Shown here: positions 1-6,860 of the stretch, one piece after another
Numbering within the stretch: position 1 is the first letter of the stretch
Layout of the letters: each line of letters opens with the position of its first letter
Assembly (NCBI GenBank): GCA_003164375.1
Contig: PLTE01000208.1
Coordinates: 1 to 21,770 of the forward strand
Direction of reading: 5' to 3'
Source of the DNA: Hyphomicrobiales bacterium
GTDB taxonomy: Bacteria > Pseudomonadota > Alphaproteobacteria > Rhizobiales > Xanthobacteraceae
DNA length: 21,770 nucleotides
Position numbers and translations under genes: made by a program
The notes under the pieces: generated by a model
Database searches by the model: none
Seen by the model: the letters and a program-made list of their open reading frames with translations, nothing else
What the model was told of the DNA's origin: nothing

Positions 1-322
<322 letters not shown>

Positions 323-353
323 GCGGATGACGGGCAGACGTCGTCCGCCGTCC

Positions 354-941
354 TCACTTCTTCCTGAACCGGTCGAGCCGCACGACTTCGCCGCCGCCTT
401 CATGCGGCGGGTCCGCCGGCCTTGCGGCAACGGACGGCGGCAGCGCATCGGGTTTTTGCCCGCCAAGCGGACGGCCAGGGGGTGTGGTCAAGGTCTCGAT
501 CGGCTTGACGTTGGCACTGGGCTCGACCGAAGCCTTGTCATCCGAAGCCTCGTAATCCGAAGCCTTGCCGTCGGAAGCCTGGGCTTCGATGGTTTCGAAC
601 TGGAAGCCGAACTGGACGGCAGGATCGTAGAATGCCGTCACGGCGTCGAAAGGAATGACCAGCCGCTCCGGTATGCCGCCGAACGACAGGCCGACTTCGA
701 AGGCGTCGTCGGTCACGACCAGATCCCAGAATTGATGCTGTAGGACGATGGTCATGGTTTCCGGATATTGCGCGCGCATGCGGTCGGACAGCCGCAATCC
801 GGGCGCCGCGGTGGCGAAGGTGATCTTGAAATGGTGCTCGCCCGGCAGGCCTTTCTTGGCCGCGTCGGCAAGCACCGTCCGCACCACGCCGCGCAGGGCC
901 TGTTGCGCCAGAATATCGTAGCGAATGTGATCGACGGGCAT
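354..941 (-). CDS. sspB: SspB, ClpXP protease adaptor (alphaproteobacterial type)
   Basis: SspB binds the ssrA tag added by tmRNA to stalled nascent proteins and tethers them to ClpX for degradation by ClpXP. The 195-aa reading from ATG 941 starts MPVDHIRYDILAQQALRGVV, the usual start of alphaproteobacterial SspB. A TTG six codons upstream (959) is open but less likely. Residues 1-118 form the tag-binding core, with FWDLVVTDDAFEVGLSF at about 71-87. Residues 120-180 are a Pro/Ala/Asp-rich linker, and the end GGEVVRLDRFRKK fits the C-terminal ClpX-docking peptide known in this family (function inferred). The linker holds imperfect five-residue repeats (ASDGK, ASDYE, ASDDK, ASVEP). The tmRNA gene lies directly upstream on the same strand and fumC directly downstream. 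Confidence 0.92.
   Translation of the reverse strand: MPVDHIRYDILAQQALRGVVRTVLADAAKKGLPGEHHFKITFATAAPGLRLSDRMRAQYPETMTIVLQHQFWDLVVTDDAFEVGLSFGGIPERLVIPFDAVTAFYDPAVQFGFQFETIEAQASDGKASDYEASDDKASVEPSANVKPIETLTTPPGRPLGGQKPDALPPSVAARPADPPHEGGGEVVRLDRFRKK
519..578 (-). repeat. Imperfect 15-bp tandem repeat inside the sspB linker
   Basis: Four consecutive 15-base units (GCTTCGGATKACRAG-like, read on the minus strand) encode ASDGK-ASDYE-ASDDK-ASVEP, residues 122-141 of SspB. The last unit is the most degenerate. The repeats keep frame and lie in the flexible linker between the tag-binding core and the C-terminal ClpX-docking tail, where length variation would be tolerated. Confidence 0.7.
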
Positions 942-991
942 TGCGGGCTCAGGGGTCAAGAATCAGCGGTCACCTATCAGATAGTGCATGG

Positions 992-1020
992 ATCATAGGG
1001 GTCCAGAGCGATTCTGTCCC
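992..1020 (-). promoter_or_regulatory. Candidate sigma-70 promoter for sspB
   Basis: Read on the minus strand, GGGACA (1020-1015), a 17-base spacer and TATGAT (997-992) resemble the -35/-10 consensus. The -35 matches TTGACA at four of six positions and the -10 matches TATAAT at five of six. It sits between the 3' end of the tmRNA gene and the sspB start at 941, so sspB-fumC could be transcribed independently of ssrA. This is pattern recognition only. Confidence 0.45.
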
Positions 1021-1049
1021 GCGCTTGAATTCTTCACGACTGATCGGTG

Positions 1050-1347
1050 GAAAGTGGAGGCTTCTGTTGCCAGGTGCCTCCGAACCCCGCCTAACGGAGC
1101 TTAACCCGTTAGGACTTTAAGTCGGTCTTTCGGACTGCTTACGCAGCCAGAGCAACCGGAGCATAGTTGTCGTTTGCAACTATGGATTGGCCCGGTAACG
1201 GCGGTACCATGCCGAGCAAAAGCACGCCCTTTACGCCCTCGTCGATCCTATTTCGACCCCGTAGATGGTGGAGTCGCCGGGTACTGCCCCCGGGTCCGAA
1301 AGGTTTATTACGACGTCCGTTTATCGCCATAGCCGGCTTGCGCCGGC
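1050..1347 (-). ncRNA. ssrA: Two-piece (circularly permuted) tmRNA
   Basis: tmRNA rescues stalled ribosomes and adds a degradation tag. On the minus strand the gene begins with a hairpin, GCCGGC-GCAA-GCCGGC (1347-1332). Next comes a T-arm-like CCGGG/CCCGG stem and the acceptor 3' strand ending CGACTCCACCA at 1266. After only five bases (1265-1261) comes the 5' acceptor strand GGGGTCGAAATAGGATCGAC from 1260. GGGGTCG pairs with CGACTCC over seven bases with one G-U. The tag reading frame follows: GCA resume codon, ANDNYAPVALAA, TAA at 1141-1139. The 3' part folds into CCTAACGG/CCGTTAGG (1113-1106 with 1097-1090) and GGAGGC/GCCTCC (1081-1076 with 1061-1056). The order acceptor piece then coding piece is the permuted arrangement known from alphaproteobacteria. 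Exact mature ends are estimates. Confidence 0.93.
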
Positions 1348-1354
1348 AACAAGC

Positions 1355-1360
1355 AATATA
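1355..1360 (-). promoter_or_regulatory. Candidate -10 element of the ssrA promoter
   Basis: TATATT on the minus strand lies about seven bases before the GCCGGC hairpin that opens the tmRNA precursor, so a transcript would start near 1348. No convincing -35 hexamer is visible upstream; the expected position holds a T-run. Spacing supports the call, sequence only partly. Confidence 0.4.
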
Positions 1361-1413
1361 GGCGCAAAAGGTTGCCGAAAAAAGGCCGGTCTCCGCGGCG
1401 CCCGTTTCGTCGG

Positions 1414-3105
1414 CTAAGCGGCGCGGACTCGGACCCGGCTGGTGAAGGCGGTGGCGTCCCGGCTCAGCGCCGCGGCCTGGCGATTGAGCTCGGCCGCGGC
1501 CTCCAGCACCTGGTCGGCGCCACGGCCGGACTGCTGCACCAGCTCGCTCACGCCGGCGATGCTGCTCGATACCTGCAGCGTGCGCACGGCGGCGCCATCG
1601 ACGCTTTCGGCGATCTTGCCCGCGGCGAGGTTCTGCTGCTCTATCGATTCGGAGATCGAGCGCGAAATCGCCCGCACCTGGTTCATCGATTGCGCCATGG
1701 CATCGTTGGCGCCCTGCACGATCTCGATCACGGCCCCGACCGACAAGGTTTTATTCTTGATCTCGGCCAATGCCGTCGTGGTCTGCGCCGCCAGTGCCTT
1801 GACCTCCTGCGCGACCACGGCAAAGCCGCGTCCGGCCTCACCGGCATGGGCCGCCTCGATCGTGGCGTTGAGCGCCAAGAGATTGGTCTGACGTGCAATC
1901 GCGGCGATCAATGACGCGACCTGATCGATATCCTTGACCGTCGCCACCAGCGCCGAAGTGTGGGTCACGGCGCTGCCGGCGCAGCGCGTCGCGTCGGCAA
2001 TAATCTCGGATGCATTGGCGACCTGACTGCCGATTTCGCCGATCGAGGCCGACAGCTCTTCGATCGCCGCCGCCGCTCCGGTAGCGCTGGTCGTGGATTC
2101 ATCGGCGACTTTGGTCGCCGTTGAGGCGTGCCGGTGCGATTCGTTCAACACCGCGGTCATGCCGCGCGCGAAGACTTCGAGCTCGGTGGCCGATTGGCCC
2201 ACCGCCGACGCGATGGCGAGGATGTCGCTTTCGAAAGCCACCGCGACCGCCTCCAGCGCCGCGGCCTTTTCCGCTTGCGCCCGCTCGCGCTCGACCATGC
2301 GCGCGGTTTCCGCCTCCCGCAGCGCCACGGCATTATCGCGGAATACTTCGACCGCGCGCGCCATCGCACCGATCTCGTCAGCACGCCGGTTGCCGTCGAT
2401 GGCGACGCTGAGATCGCCTTTGGCCATGCGGCTCATCGTCTCCGCCATGCGACGCAGCGGCCGGCCGACAATGAGCTGGCTCAACAGCAACGCGCCGATC
2501 AGCGCGGCGCTCGTCCCGGCGGCCAGGATGCCGGCGGTCGTCCGGTAAATCCAGGTACTGCGGGCGGCCACTTCGGCTTCGGTGCTACGGGCCTCGCCGC
2601 CGAGAATATTGATCAGCCGATCCATGTGAAATGTGGCGTCGTCGCGCGCCGGGTCGAATTGAACATCGACAATGCGCGTCGCATCGTTTCCGTCGCCGGC
2701 CTTCACCGCATCCCTCAGATTGACGGCGATGCCGTGGGCAAATTCCAGCTTGTCGAGAATGCGGCGGATGTCGTCGATTTTGGCCGGGTCATAGGTCTGC
2801 ACGTTGTGCAGGGCATTCTGCACCGCCTTGTAATCGTCCTCGATTGCAGCGGAAGATTCCCGGACTTGCTCAGCATCCGCTCCCGCGTAGGTCTTGTAGG
2901 TCGCGACGCCGAACGATTCGAGCGCTACCTTGGCCTCGGCGAGTGCAAGACGCGCCGGCGCGAGGTGTTGCGTCACCTCCGCGTCGAGCCGTTCGAGTTC
3001 GGTGAATCGCTGCAGGCAGAAGACGTTAGCGGCGATCGATAGCAGGCCCAGGACCGCGATGAGCAAAACGGCTTTCGCCGCGATCGGGATGCCGAACAAT
3101 TTCAT
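1414..3105 (-). CDS. Methyl-accepting chemotaxis protein
   Basis: This is an inner-membrane chemoreceptor that signals to the CheA/CheW array. From ATG 3105 it is 563 aa; an in-frame GTG three codons upstream (3114) is an alternative. Residue numbers here count from that GTG. TM1 is at about 13-33. A helical periplasmic sensor of about 150 residues follows (35-187), then TM2 at about 190-213. A HAMP domain (about 214-266) carries GRPLRRMAETMSRMAKGDLS. The long signalling coiled coil has the hairpin tip IARQTNLLALNATIEAAHAGEAGRGFAVV at about 400-430. No C-terminal CheR/CheB-binding pentapeptide is visible. The ligand cannot be predicted. The gene stands alone, with no che genes nearby. About 265 bases separate it from the divergent chromate transporter pair, where I see no clear promoter. 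Confidence 0.93.
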   Translation of the reverse strand: MKLFGIPIAAKAVLLIAVLGLLSIAANVFCLQRFTELERLDAEVTQHLAPARLALAEAKVALESFGVATYKTYAGADAEQVRESSAAIEDDYKAVQNALHNVQTYDPAKIDDIRRILDKLEFAHGIAVNLRDAVKAGDGNDATRIVDVQFDPARDDATFHMDRLINILGGEARSTEAEVAARSTWIYRTTAGILAAGTSAALIGALLLSQLIVGRPLRRMAETMSRMAKGDLSVAIDGNRRADEIGAMARAVEVFRDNAVALREAETARMVERERAQAEKAAALEAVAVAFESDILAIASAVGQSATELEVFARGMTAVLNESHRHASTATKVADESTTSATGAAAAIEELSASIGEIGSQVANASEIIADATRCAGSAVTHTSALVATVKDIDQVASLIAAIARQTNLLALNATIEAAHAGEAGRGFAVVAQEVKALAAQTTTALAEIKNKTLSVGAVIEIVQGANDAMAQSMNQVRAISRSISESIEQQNLAAGKIAESVDGAAVRTLQVSSSIAGVSELVQQSGRGADQVLEAAAELNRQAAALSRDATAFTSRVRVRAA

Positions 3106-3371
3106 TTTATGCACGCGGCAGGGCGAGTTCAGATTACGAATGCGTATTCCGCAATCGTTTTCACCGGCTTAACGACGCGGTCACATAACCATAATTCGCC
3201 AGCACAATTGGCCGCGAGCATCGCAAAGTTGCAGCCATCGCATGGGCTCGCGTGGACCGACGCTCGCGCATGCTGTTGCCGGCTGGGCGCCGCGCTGACC
3301 GGGTTCGCTCCGTTCGCCCACCCTTGCGAAACCGTCTGGCAGTGAAAGCTGACCGGCGCTAAACGAAATCC

Positions 3372-3992
3372 ATGACCTCGTTGCCGATTCCCAGTCCCCC
3401 GGAACCGTCAGGCACGACCGCCCCGCCCTCGGCCGCGTCGGATCCGCAACCGGCGCCGGCGCGGCCGGGCCTTGCTGAGCTGTTCATGGCCTTTGCCACC
3501 ATCTCGCTGTCCGGCTTCGGCGGCGTGCTGGCGTGGTCGCGGCGCGCGATGGTGGAGGAACGCAAATGGCTGACGCCTGAGCAGTTCAACGAGGCCTATG
3601 CGCTGTGTGCATTCCTGCCCGGCGGCAACATTATCAACTTCTCGGTGGTGTTCGGATCGCGCATCCGCGGGCTGCTCGGCGCGGCGGTCGCGCTCGCAGG
3701 GCTGCTCGGGCCGCCGCTGATCCTGGTCATCGTTGTCGGCGCCGTTTACGCCCATTACGGCGACCTGCCGGTCCTGCGCCGCATGTTGACCGGCGTCGCC
3801 TCGGCCGCGGCCGGCCTGATGTTGGCGACGGTCGCTAAGATGGCGCGACCGTTGTTCCGAGATCGCGCCGTCGTCGGCCCGCTCATCGCGGCGGTGGTTT
3901 TCGGTTCGATCGGCGTCTTGCATTGGCCGCTGCCGCTGGTTCTGGCGGTGCTCGTGCCGGTGAGCATTGCCTATTCATGGGTGCGGGCATGA
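3372..3992 (+). CDS. chrA: Chromate transporter, first half-size subunit
   Basis: A 206-aa polytopic membrane protein of the CHR (chromate ion transporter) family, short-chain type. After a Pro/Ser-rich cytoplasmic start (1-30) come the family blocks FATISLSGFGGVLAW (about 41-55), RAMVEERKWLTPEQF (about 58-72) and ALCAFLPGGNIINFSVVFG (about 77-95). These correspond to the conserved FGG, WL and PGP-like stretches of ChrA. About five hydrophobic segments follow. Short-chain ChrA proteins are normally encoded as adjacent pairs, and the next gene supplies the partner. Family members export chromate or sulfate-like anions; whether this one acts on chromate is not shown. Confidence 0.85.
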   Translation: MTSLPIPSPPEPSGTTAPPSAASDPQPAPARPGLAELFMAFATISLSGFGGVLAWSRRAMVEERKWLTPEQFNEAYALCAFLPGGNIINFSVVFGSRIRGLLGAAVALAGLLGPPLILVIVVGAVYAHYGDLPVLRRMLTGVASAAAGLMLATVAKMARPLFRDRAVVGPLIAAVVFGSIGVLHWPLPLVLAVLVPVSIAYSWVRA

Positions 3993-4008
3993 TGGCCCGG
4001 TTGCGACA

Positions 4009-4542
4009 ATGAAGGATTCGGGCGGCACGCTACTGACGCTGGCGGGCTATTTCGCGATGATGTCGCTGTTCGCGATCGGTGGCGGTAATTCCGCGGTGCC
4101 GGAAATGCATCGCGTTGCGGTCGACGTGCAGCATTGGCTCAGCGAGCGGCAATTCGGCGACACGTTCGCGCTGGCGCAACTGACCCCGGGGCCCAATCTC
4201 ATCATCGTGACTTTGATCGGCTATCATGTCGCCGGCATCGTCGGCGCGCTGGTAACGACGGTTGCGATGTGCGGACCGACTTGCGTGCTCGCCTTCTTCG
4301 TCGGCCGCGCCTCCGAGCGCTTCAAGGGGGCGGTCTGGCATGGTGCAGTGAGTCGCGGACTTATTCCGGTCACGCTGGGGCTCACGGCCGCGAGCGCCAC
4401 CGTGGTCGCGACGACGTCCGATTATAGCTGGGTCGCGTTGGGGCTTACGCTCGGCACCGCGCTCACCGCCTATTTTGTGCGTGTCCACCCGCTGTGGGCC
4501 TTTGCGGTCGCCGCCGTACTCGGGGCGAGCGGACTGATTTGA
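4009..4542 (+). CDS. chrA: Chromate transporter, second half-size subunit
   Basis: A 177-aa membrane protein from ATG 4009; an upstream in-frame ATG at 3967 would overlap the preceding gene and adds a non-family N-terminus. Its motifs repeat those of its neighbour: FAIGGGNSAVPEMHR near residue 18, WLSERQFGDTFALAQLTPGPNLIIVTLIG at about 43-71, then three to four hydrophobic helices. It keeps the canonical TPGPN signature that is PGGN in the first subunit. It starts 16 bases after the first half-gene stops, so the two form an operon and presumably a heteromeric transporter. The spacing is consistent with paired short-chain CHR proteins. Confidence 0.85.
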   Translation: MKDSGGTLLTLAGYFAMMSLFAIGGGNSAVPEMHRVAVDVQHWLSERQFGDTFALAQLTPGPNLIIVTLIGYHVAGIVGALVTTVAMCGPTCVLAFFVGRASERFKGAVWHGAVSRGLIPVTLGLTAASATVVATTSDYSWVALGLTLGTALTAYFVRVHPLWAFAVAAVLGASGLI

Positions 4543-4631
4543 GGCGGACTGAAACGGTCTTGCGCAGACTTCATGCGTTGCGCATTTGAGGTAAACTCAC
4601 GCTTCGACTCGGTCCAGAAAGCCGGACAGCC

Positions 4632-5426
4632 ATGCGCCAATATCTCGACTTGATGGAACGCGTGCTCAGCGACGGCGTGGAAAAGCGCGACCGCACCGGC
4701 ATCGGCACGCGCTCGATCTTCGGCCATCAGATGCGCTTCGATCTGTCGCAAGGCTTTCCGCTCGTCACCACCAAGAAACTGCACGTCAAATCGATCATTT
4801 ACGAATTGCTGTGGTTTTTGCGCGGCGACACCAACGTCAAATATCTCAACGATCACGGCGTGCGGATCTGGGACGAATGGGCCGACGAAAACGGCGACCT
4901 CGGCCCGGTCTACGGCCGCCAGTGGCGCTCCTGGCCGGCGCCGGACGGCGGTCATATCGACCAGATCGCCAACCTGCTCAATGAGATCCGCCGCAATCCC
5001 AATTCGCGCCGGCTGATCGTGACCGCGTGGAACCCGGCGGAAATCGAAGGCATGGCGCTGCCGCCGTGCCATTGCCTGTTCCAATTCAACGTCGCCGACG
5101 GGGCGCTGTCGTGCCAGCTCTATCAGCGCTCGGCCGACGTCTTTCTCGGCGTGCCGTTCAACATAGCTTCCTATGCCTTGCTCACGGTCGCGGTCGCCCA
5201 GGTGACCGGCCTCAAACCCGGCACATTCATCCACAGCTTCGGCGACACGCATCTTTATCTCAATCACCTCGAACAGGCGCGGCTGCAGCTCACCCGCCCG
5301 CCGCGGCCGCTGCCGACGCTGCGCATGAATCCCGCGGCGACGGACCTGTTCGCGTTGCGCTACGAGGACTTTCTGCTCGAAGGTTACGACCCCCACCCGC
5401 ACATCAAGGCCGCGGTGGCGGTGTGA
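4632..5426 (+). CDS. thyA: Thymidylate synthase
   Basis: ThyA methylates dUMP to dTMP using 5,10-methylene-tetrahydrofolate, producing dihydrofolate. The 264-aa protein is the standard bacterial length. Visible residues include the phosphate-binding Arg21 in KRDRTGIGTRSIFG, WFLRGDTN (61-68), the catalytic Cys146 in LPPCHCLFQF, RSADVFLGVPFNIASYA (166-182) and HLYLNHLEQ (207-215). The dihydrofolate it makes is the substrate of FolA encoded 0.8 kb downstream, which explains the usual thyA-folA pairing. Only four bases separate its stop from the next, unrelated HEPN gene. Confidence 0.97.
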   Translation: MRQYLDLMERVLSDGVEKRDRTGIGTRSIFGHQMRFDLSQGFPLVTTKKLHVKSIIYELLWFLRGDTNVKYLNDHGVRIWDEWADENGDLGPVYGRQWRSWPAPDGGHIDQIANLLNEIRRNPNSRRLIVTAWNPAEIEGMALPPCHCLFQFNVADGALSCQLYQRSADVFLGVPFNIASYALLTVAVAQVTGLKPGTFIHSFGDTHLYLNHLEQARLQLTRPPRPLPTLRMNPAATDLFALRYEDFLLEGYDPHPHIKAAVAV

Positions 5427-5430
5427 TGCA

Positions 5431-5763
5431 ATGGCCGACCTATCCAAGGATCAATTGACCAAACTCGCAGAGGAGAAGCTGGCCGATGCGAAACTCCTAC
5501 TTAGCAACGACCGGCCCGGCAACGCCTACTATCTGGCCGGTTACGCGGTCGAGCTTCTGTTGAAGGCCGCGATATCATCAAGGTTCCAGGCGAACACGAT
5601 TCCCGACCCGAGCTGGCTAAGGGATATCTTCCAGCATAATCTTGAGAACTTGGTGAAACTGGCGCTTTTGAATGATGATCTGAAACGCGACAGCGACGCT
5701 GACGATGAATTGAAAGGTAGATGGGATATCGTATTGGAATGGAACGAAACCAGCCGGTACTAA
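5431..5763 (+). CDS. HEPN-domain protein, ended early by an in-frame TAA
   Basis: This 110-aa reading shows the helical HEPN pattern: LAEEKLADAKLLLSNDRPGNAYYLAGYAVELLLKAAI (helices 1-2, about 12-48), then FQHNLENLVKLA (about 67-78). Residues 64-69 read R-D-I-F-Q-H, matching the R-(N/D/H)-x3-H signature of HEPN ribonucleases. The frame continues past TAA 5761-5763 for 29 sense codons to TGA 5851-5853. That tail (ADALIEAI..., HGVFQWLKARL) is exactly the final-helix region expected of a HEPN protein. So the gene is either recently truncated, read through, or affected by a sequence error. It starts four bases after thyA, and its composition is visibly less GC-rich than thyA. HEPN proteins often act as toxins or RNases; the activity here is inferred. 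Confidence 0.72.
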   Translation: MADLSKDQLTKLAEEKLADAKLLLSNDRPGNAYYLAGYAVELLLKAAISSRFQANTIPDPSWLRDIFQHNLENLVKLALLNDDLKRDSDADDELKGRWDIVLEWNETSRY

Positions 5764-5853
5764 GTCCGCACGGGGCCCGATGCCGACGCCTTGATCGAGG
5801 CAATCGACGAACCTAAACATGGAGTTTTCCAATGGCTGAAAGCGAGACTGTGA
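5764..5853 (+). other. In-frame 3' remnant of the HEPN gene beyond the stop
   Basis: The same frame as the HEPN gene stays open from 5764 to the TGA at 5851-5853. It encodes a tail with DADALIEAIDEP and KHGVFQWLKARL, resembling the C-terminal helix of HEPN domains. It overlaps the start of the next gene (5832) by 22 bases, an overlap typical of coupled genes. Full length with readthrough would be about 140 residues, a normal HEPN size. Confidence 0.6.
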
Positions 5854-6203
5854 CCGGTGAACTCGCGACAGCGCGGCGCCTCGTCGAGTTGTTGGAGGAG
5901 GACGGATTCAAGCTTGATTTTGCCGTTTGGGCGAAGGACGACGAGGAAGAGGGTCGTTTGTATTTGGTCCCGCATGAACGCGCCGAATCAAAATTGAAAC
6001 AGTCGATTCGCGTTGCGGCTACCATTTCAAAACACAAGAACGAGTTACCGGACCGACACGATCTCCAATACTCGATTGTGACCGCCGAAGATCCGGTGAT
6101 CCGAGCCGTTCGCTCGGCGACCCCAGTCGCCGGCAAGGTCCGGGGCGTCTATCGTCAGGGAACCTATATAGACACCGCTTACGTTTTTCGGCCGGCAGCC
6201 TAA
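5832..6203 (+). CDS. Unknown 123-aa protein, partner of the HEPN gene
   Basis: I do not recognise this family. The 123-aa product starts MAESETVTGELATARRLVELLEEDGF and has an amphipathic first helix (about 7-25). An acidic stretch AKDDEEEGRLYLVPHE (34-49) and a predicted mixed alpha/beta middle follow. The C-terminus is basic and aromatic, with VRGVYRQGTYIDTAYVF (about 103-119). No signal peptide or membrane segment is seen. It lacks the GSx10DxD motif of MNT nucleotidyltransferases, the usual partner of HEPN proteins. Its ATG lies inside the unterminated tail of the HEPN frame, so the two genes form a unit, and its GC content is lower than that of folA. A toxin-antitoxin or RNA-repair role is only a hypothesis from context. 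Confidence 0.7.
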   Translation: MAESETVTGELATARRLVELLEEDGFKLDFAVWAKDDEEEGRLYLVPHERAESKLKQSIRVAATISKHKNELPDRHDLQYSIVTAEDPVIRAVRSATPVAGKVRGVYRQGTYIDTAYVFRPAA

Positions 6204-6243
6204 GCCTCTTGCGCAGCATCGGGCGCTGGCGGACCCATTGATC

Positions 6244-6780
6244 ATGGACATCGTCCTCCTCGCTGCGGTTGCCAAGAACGGGGTCATCGGCCGCGGCAAC
6301 GCCCTGCCGTGGCGGCTCAAGTCCGACATGATTCACTTTCGCACGCTCACCATGGGCAAGCCGGTGGTGATCGGTCGCAAGACCTATCTGTCGATCGGCA
6401 AGCCGCTCAAAGGCCGCACCACCATCGTGGTCAGCCGCGATCCCGGTTTTGCCGCGCCGGGCATCGTCGTCGCGCCGAACCTGCCCTCAGCGCTCGCGGC
6501 AGCGCGTGGCGACGCGCTGCGGCGGGGTTGCGACACGATCGTCGTCGCCGGCGGCGCCGAGATCTATGCTCAGGCTTTGCCTTTGGCCGCGGCCCTTGTC
6601 ATCACCGAGGTGCACAAACGCGTCGACGGCGACGCGCTGTTTCCCTCGATCGACCCGGCAATCTGGCGCGAAACCGCCCGCAGCGAGCGGGAGCCGGCGG
6701 CCGACGACGAGGTTTCCTTCGCCTTCGTCAGCTATGAGCGCGCAACCGCCGCGGCAGAACACCGGCCAAGCGCGGCATAA
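6244..6780 (+). CDS. folA: Dihydrofolate reductase
   Basis: FolA reduces dihydrofolate to tetrahydrofolate with NADPH, regenerating the cofactor that ThyA oxidises. From ATG 6244 it is 178 aa; a TTG two codons earlier is also open. Family motifs are AAVAKNGVIGRGNALPWRL (7-25), the acidic active-site residue Asp28 in KSDMIHF, GKPVVIGRKTYLSIGKPLKGR (38-58), IVVSRDP, and VVAGGAEIYAQALPLA near 100-115 (the nucleotide-binding GG). The last 15 residues are a non-conserved Ala-rich tail. It is separated from thyA by the HEPN/unknown pair and followed by the hflKC cluster. Confidence 0.96.
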   Translation: MDIVLLAAVAKNGVIGRGNALPWRLKSDMIHFRTLTMGKPVVIGRKTYLSIGKPLKGRTTIVVSRDPGFAAPGIVVAPNLPSALAAARGDALRRGCDTIVVAGGAEIYAQALPLAAALVITEVHKRVDGDALFPSIDPAIWRETARSEREPAADDEVSFAFVSYERATAAAEHRPSAA

Positions 6781-6787
6781 CTGCGCG

Positions 6788-6816
6788 TTGTAAGGGGCCC
6801 TGCGCTACCCTATAAC
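6788..6816 (+). promoter_or_regulatory. Candidate sigma-70 promoter for hflK-hflC
   Basis: TTGTAA (6788-6793), a 17-base spacer and TATAAC (6811-6816) form a good -35/-10 pair just downstream of folA. A short hairpin GCCGGC-GGGA-GCCGGC (6830-6845) lies between it and the GAGGAGA ribosome-binding site of hflK. The hairpin could affect message stability or translation (inference). Confidence 0.5.
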
Positions 6817-6860
6817 CCCGGGCAACCAAGCCGGCGGGAGCCGGCGCCGAGGAGAATCAT

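Noticed and set aside
1139..1330. Minus-strand 63-aa frame ending in ANDNYAPVALAA
   Set aside because: The last 12 codons are the tmRNA tag and the rest is tRNA-like and pseudoknot sequence, so it is not a protein gene.
4470..5447. Long minus-strand frame opposite thyA
   Set aside because: It is a GC-rich antisense shadow; thyA motifs on the plus strand are decisive.
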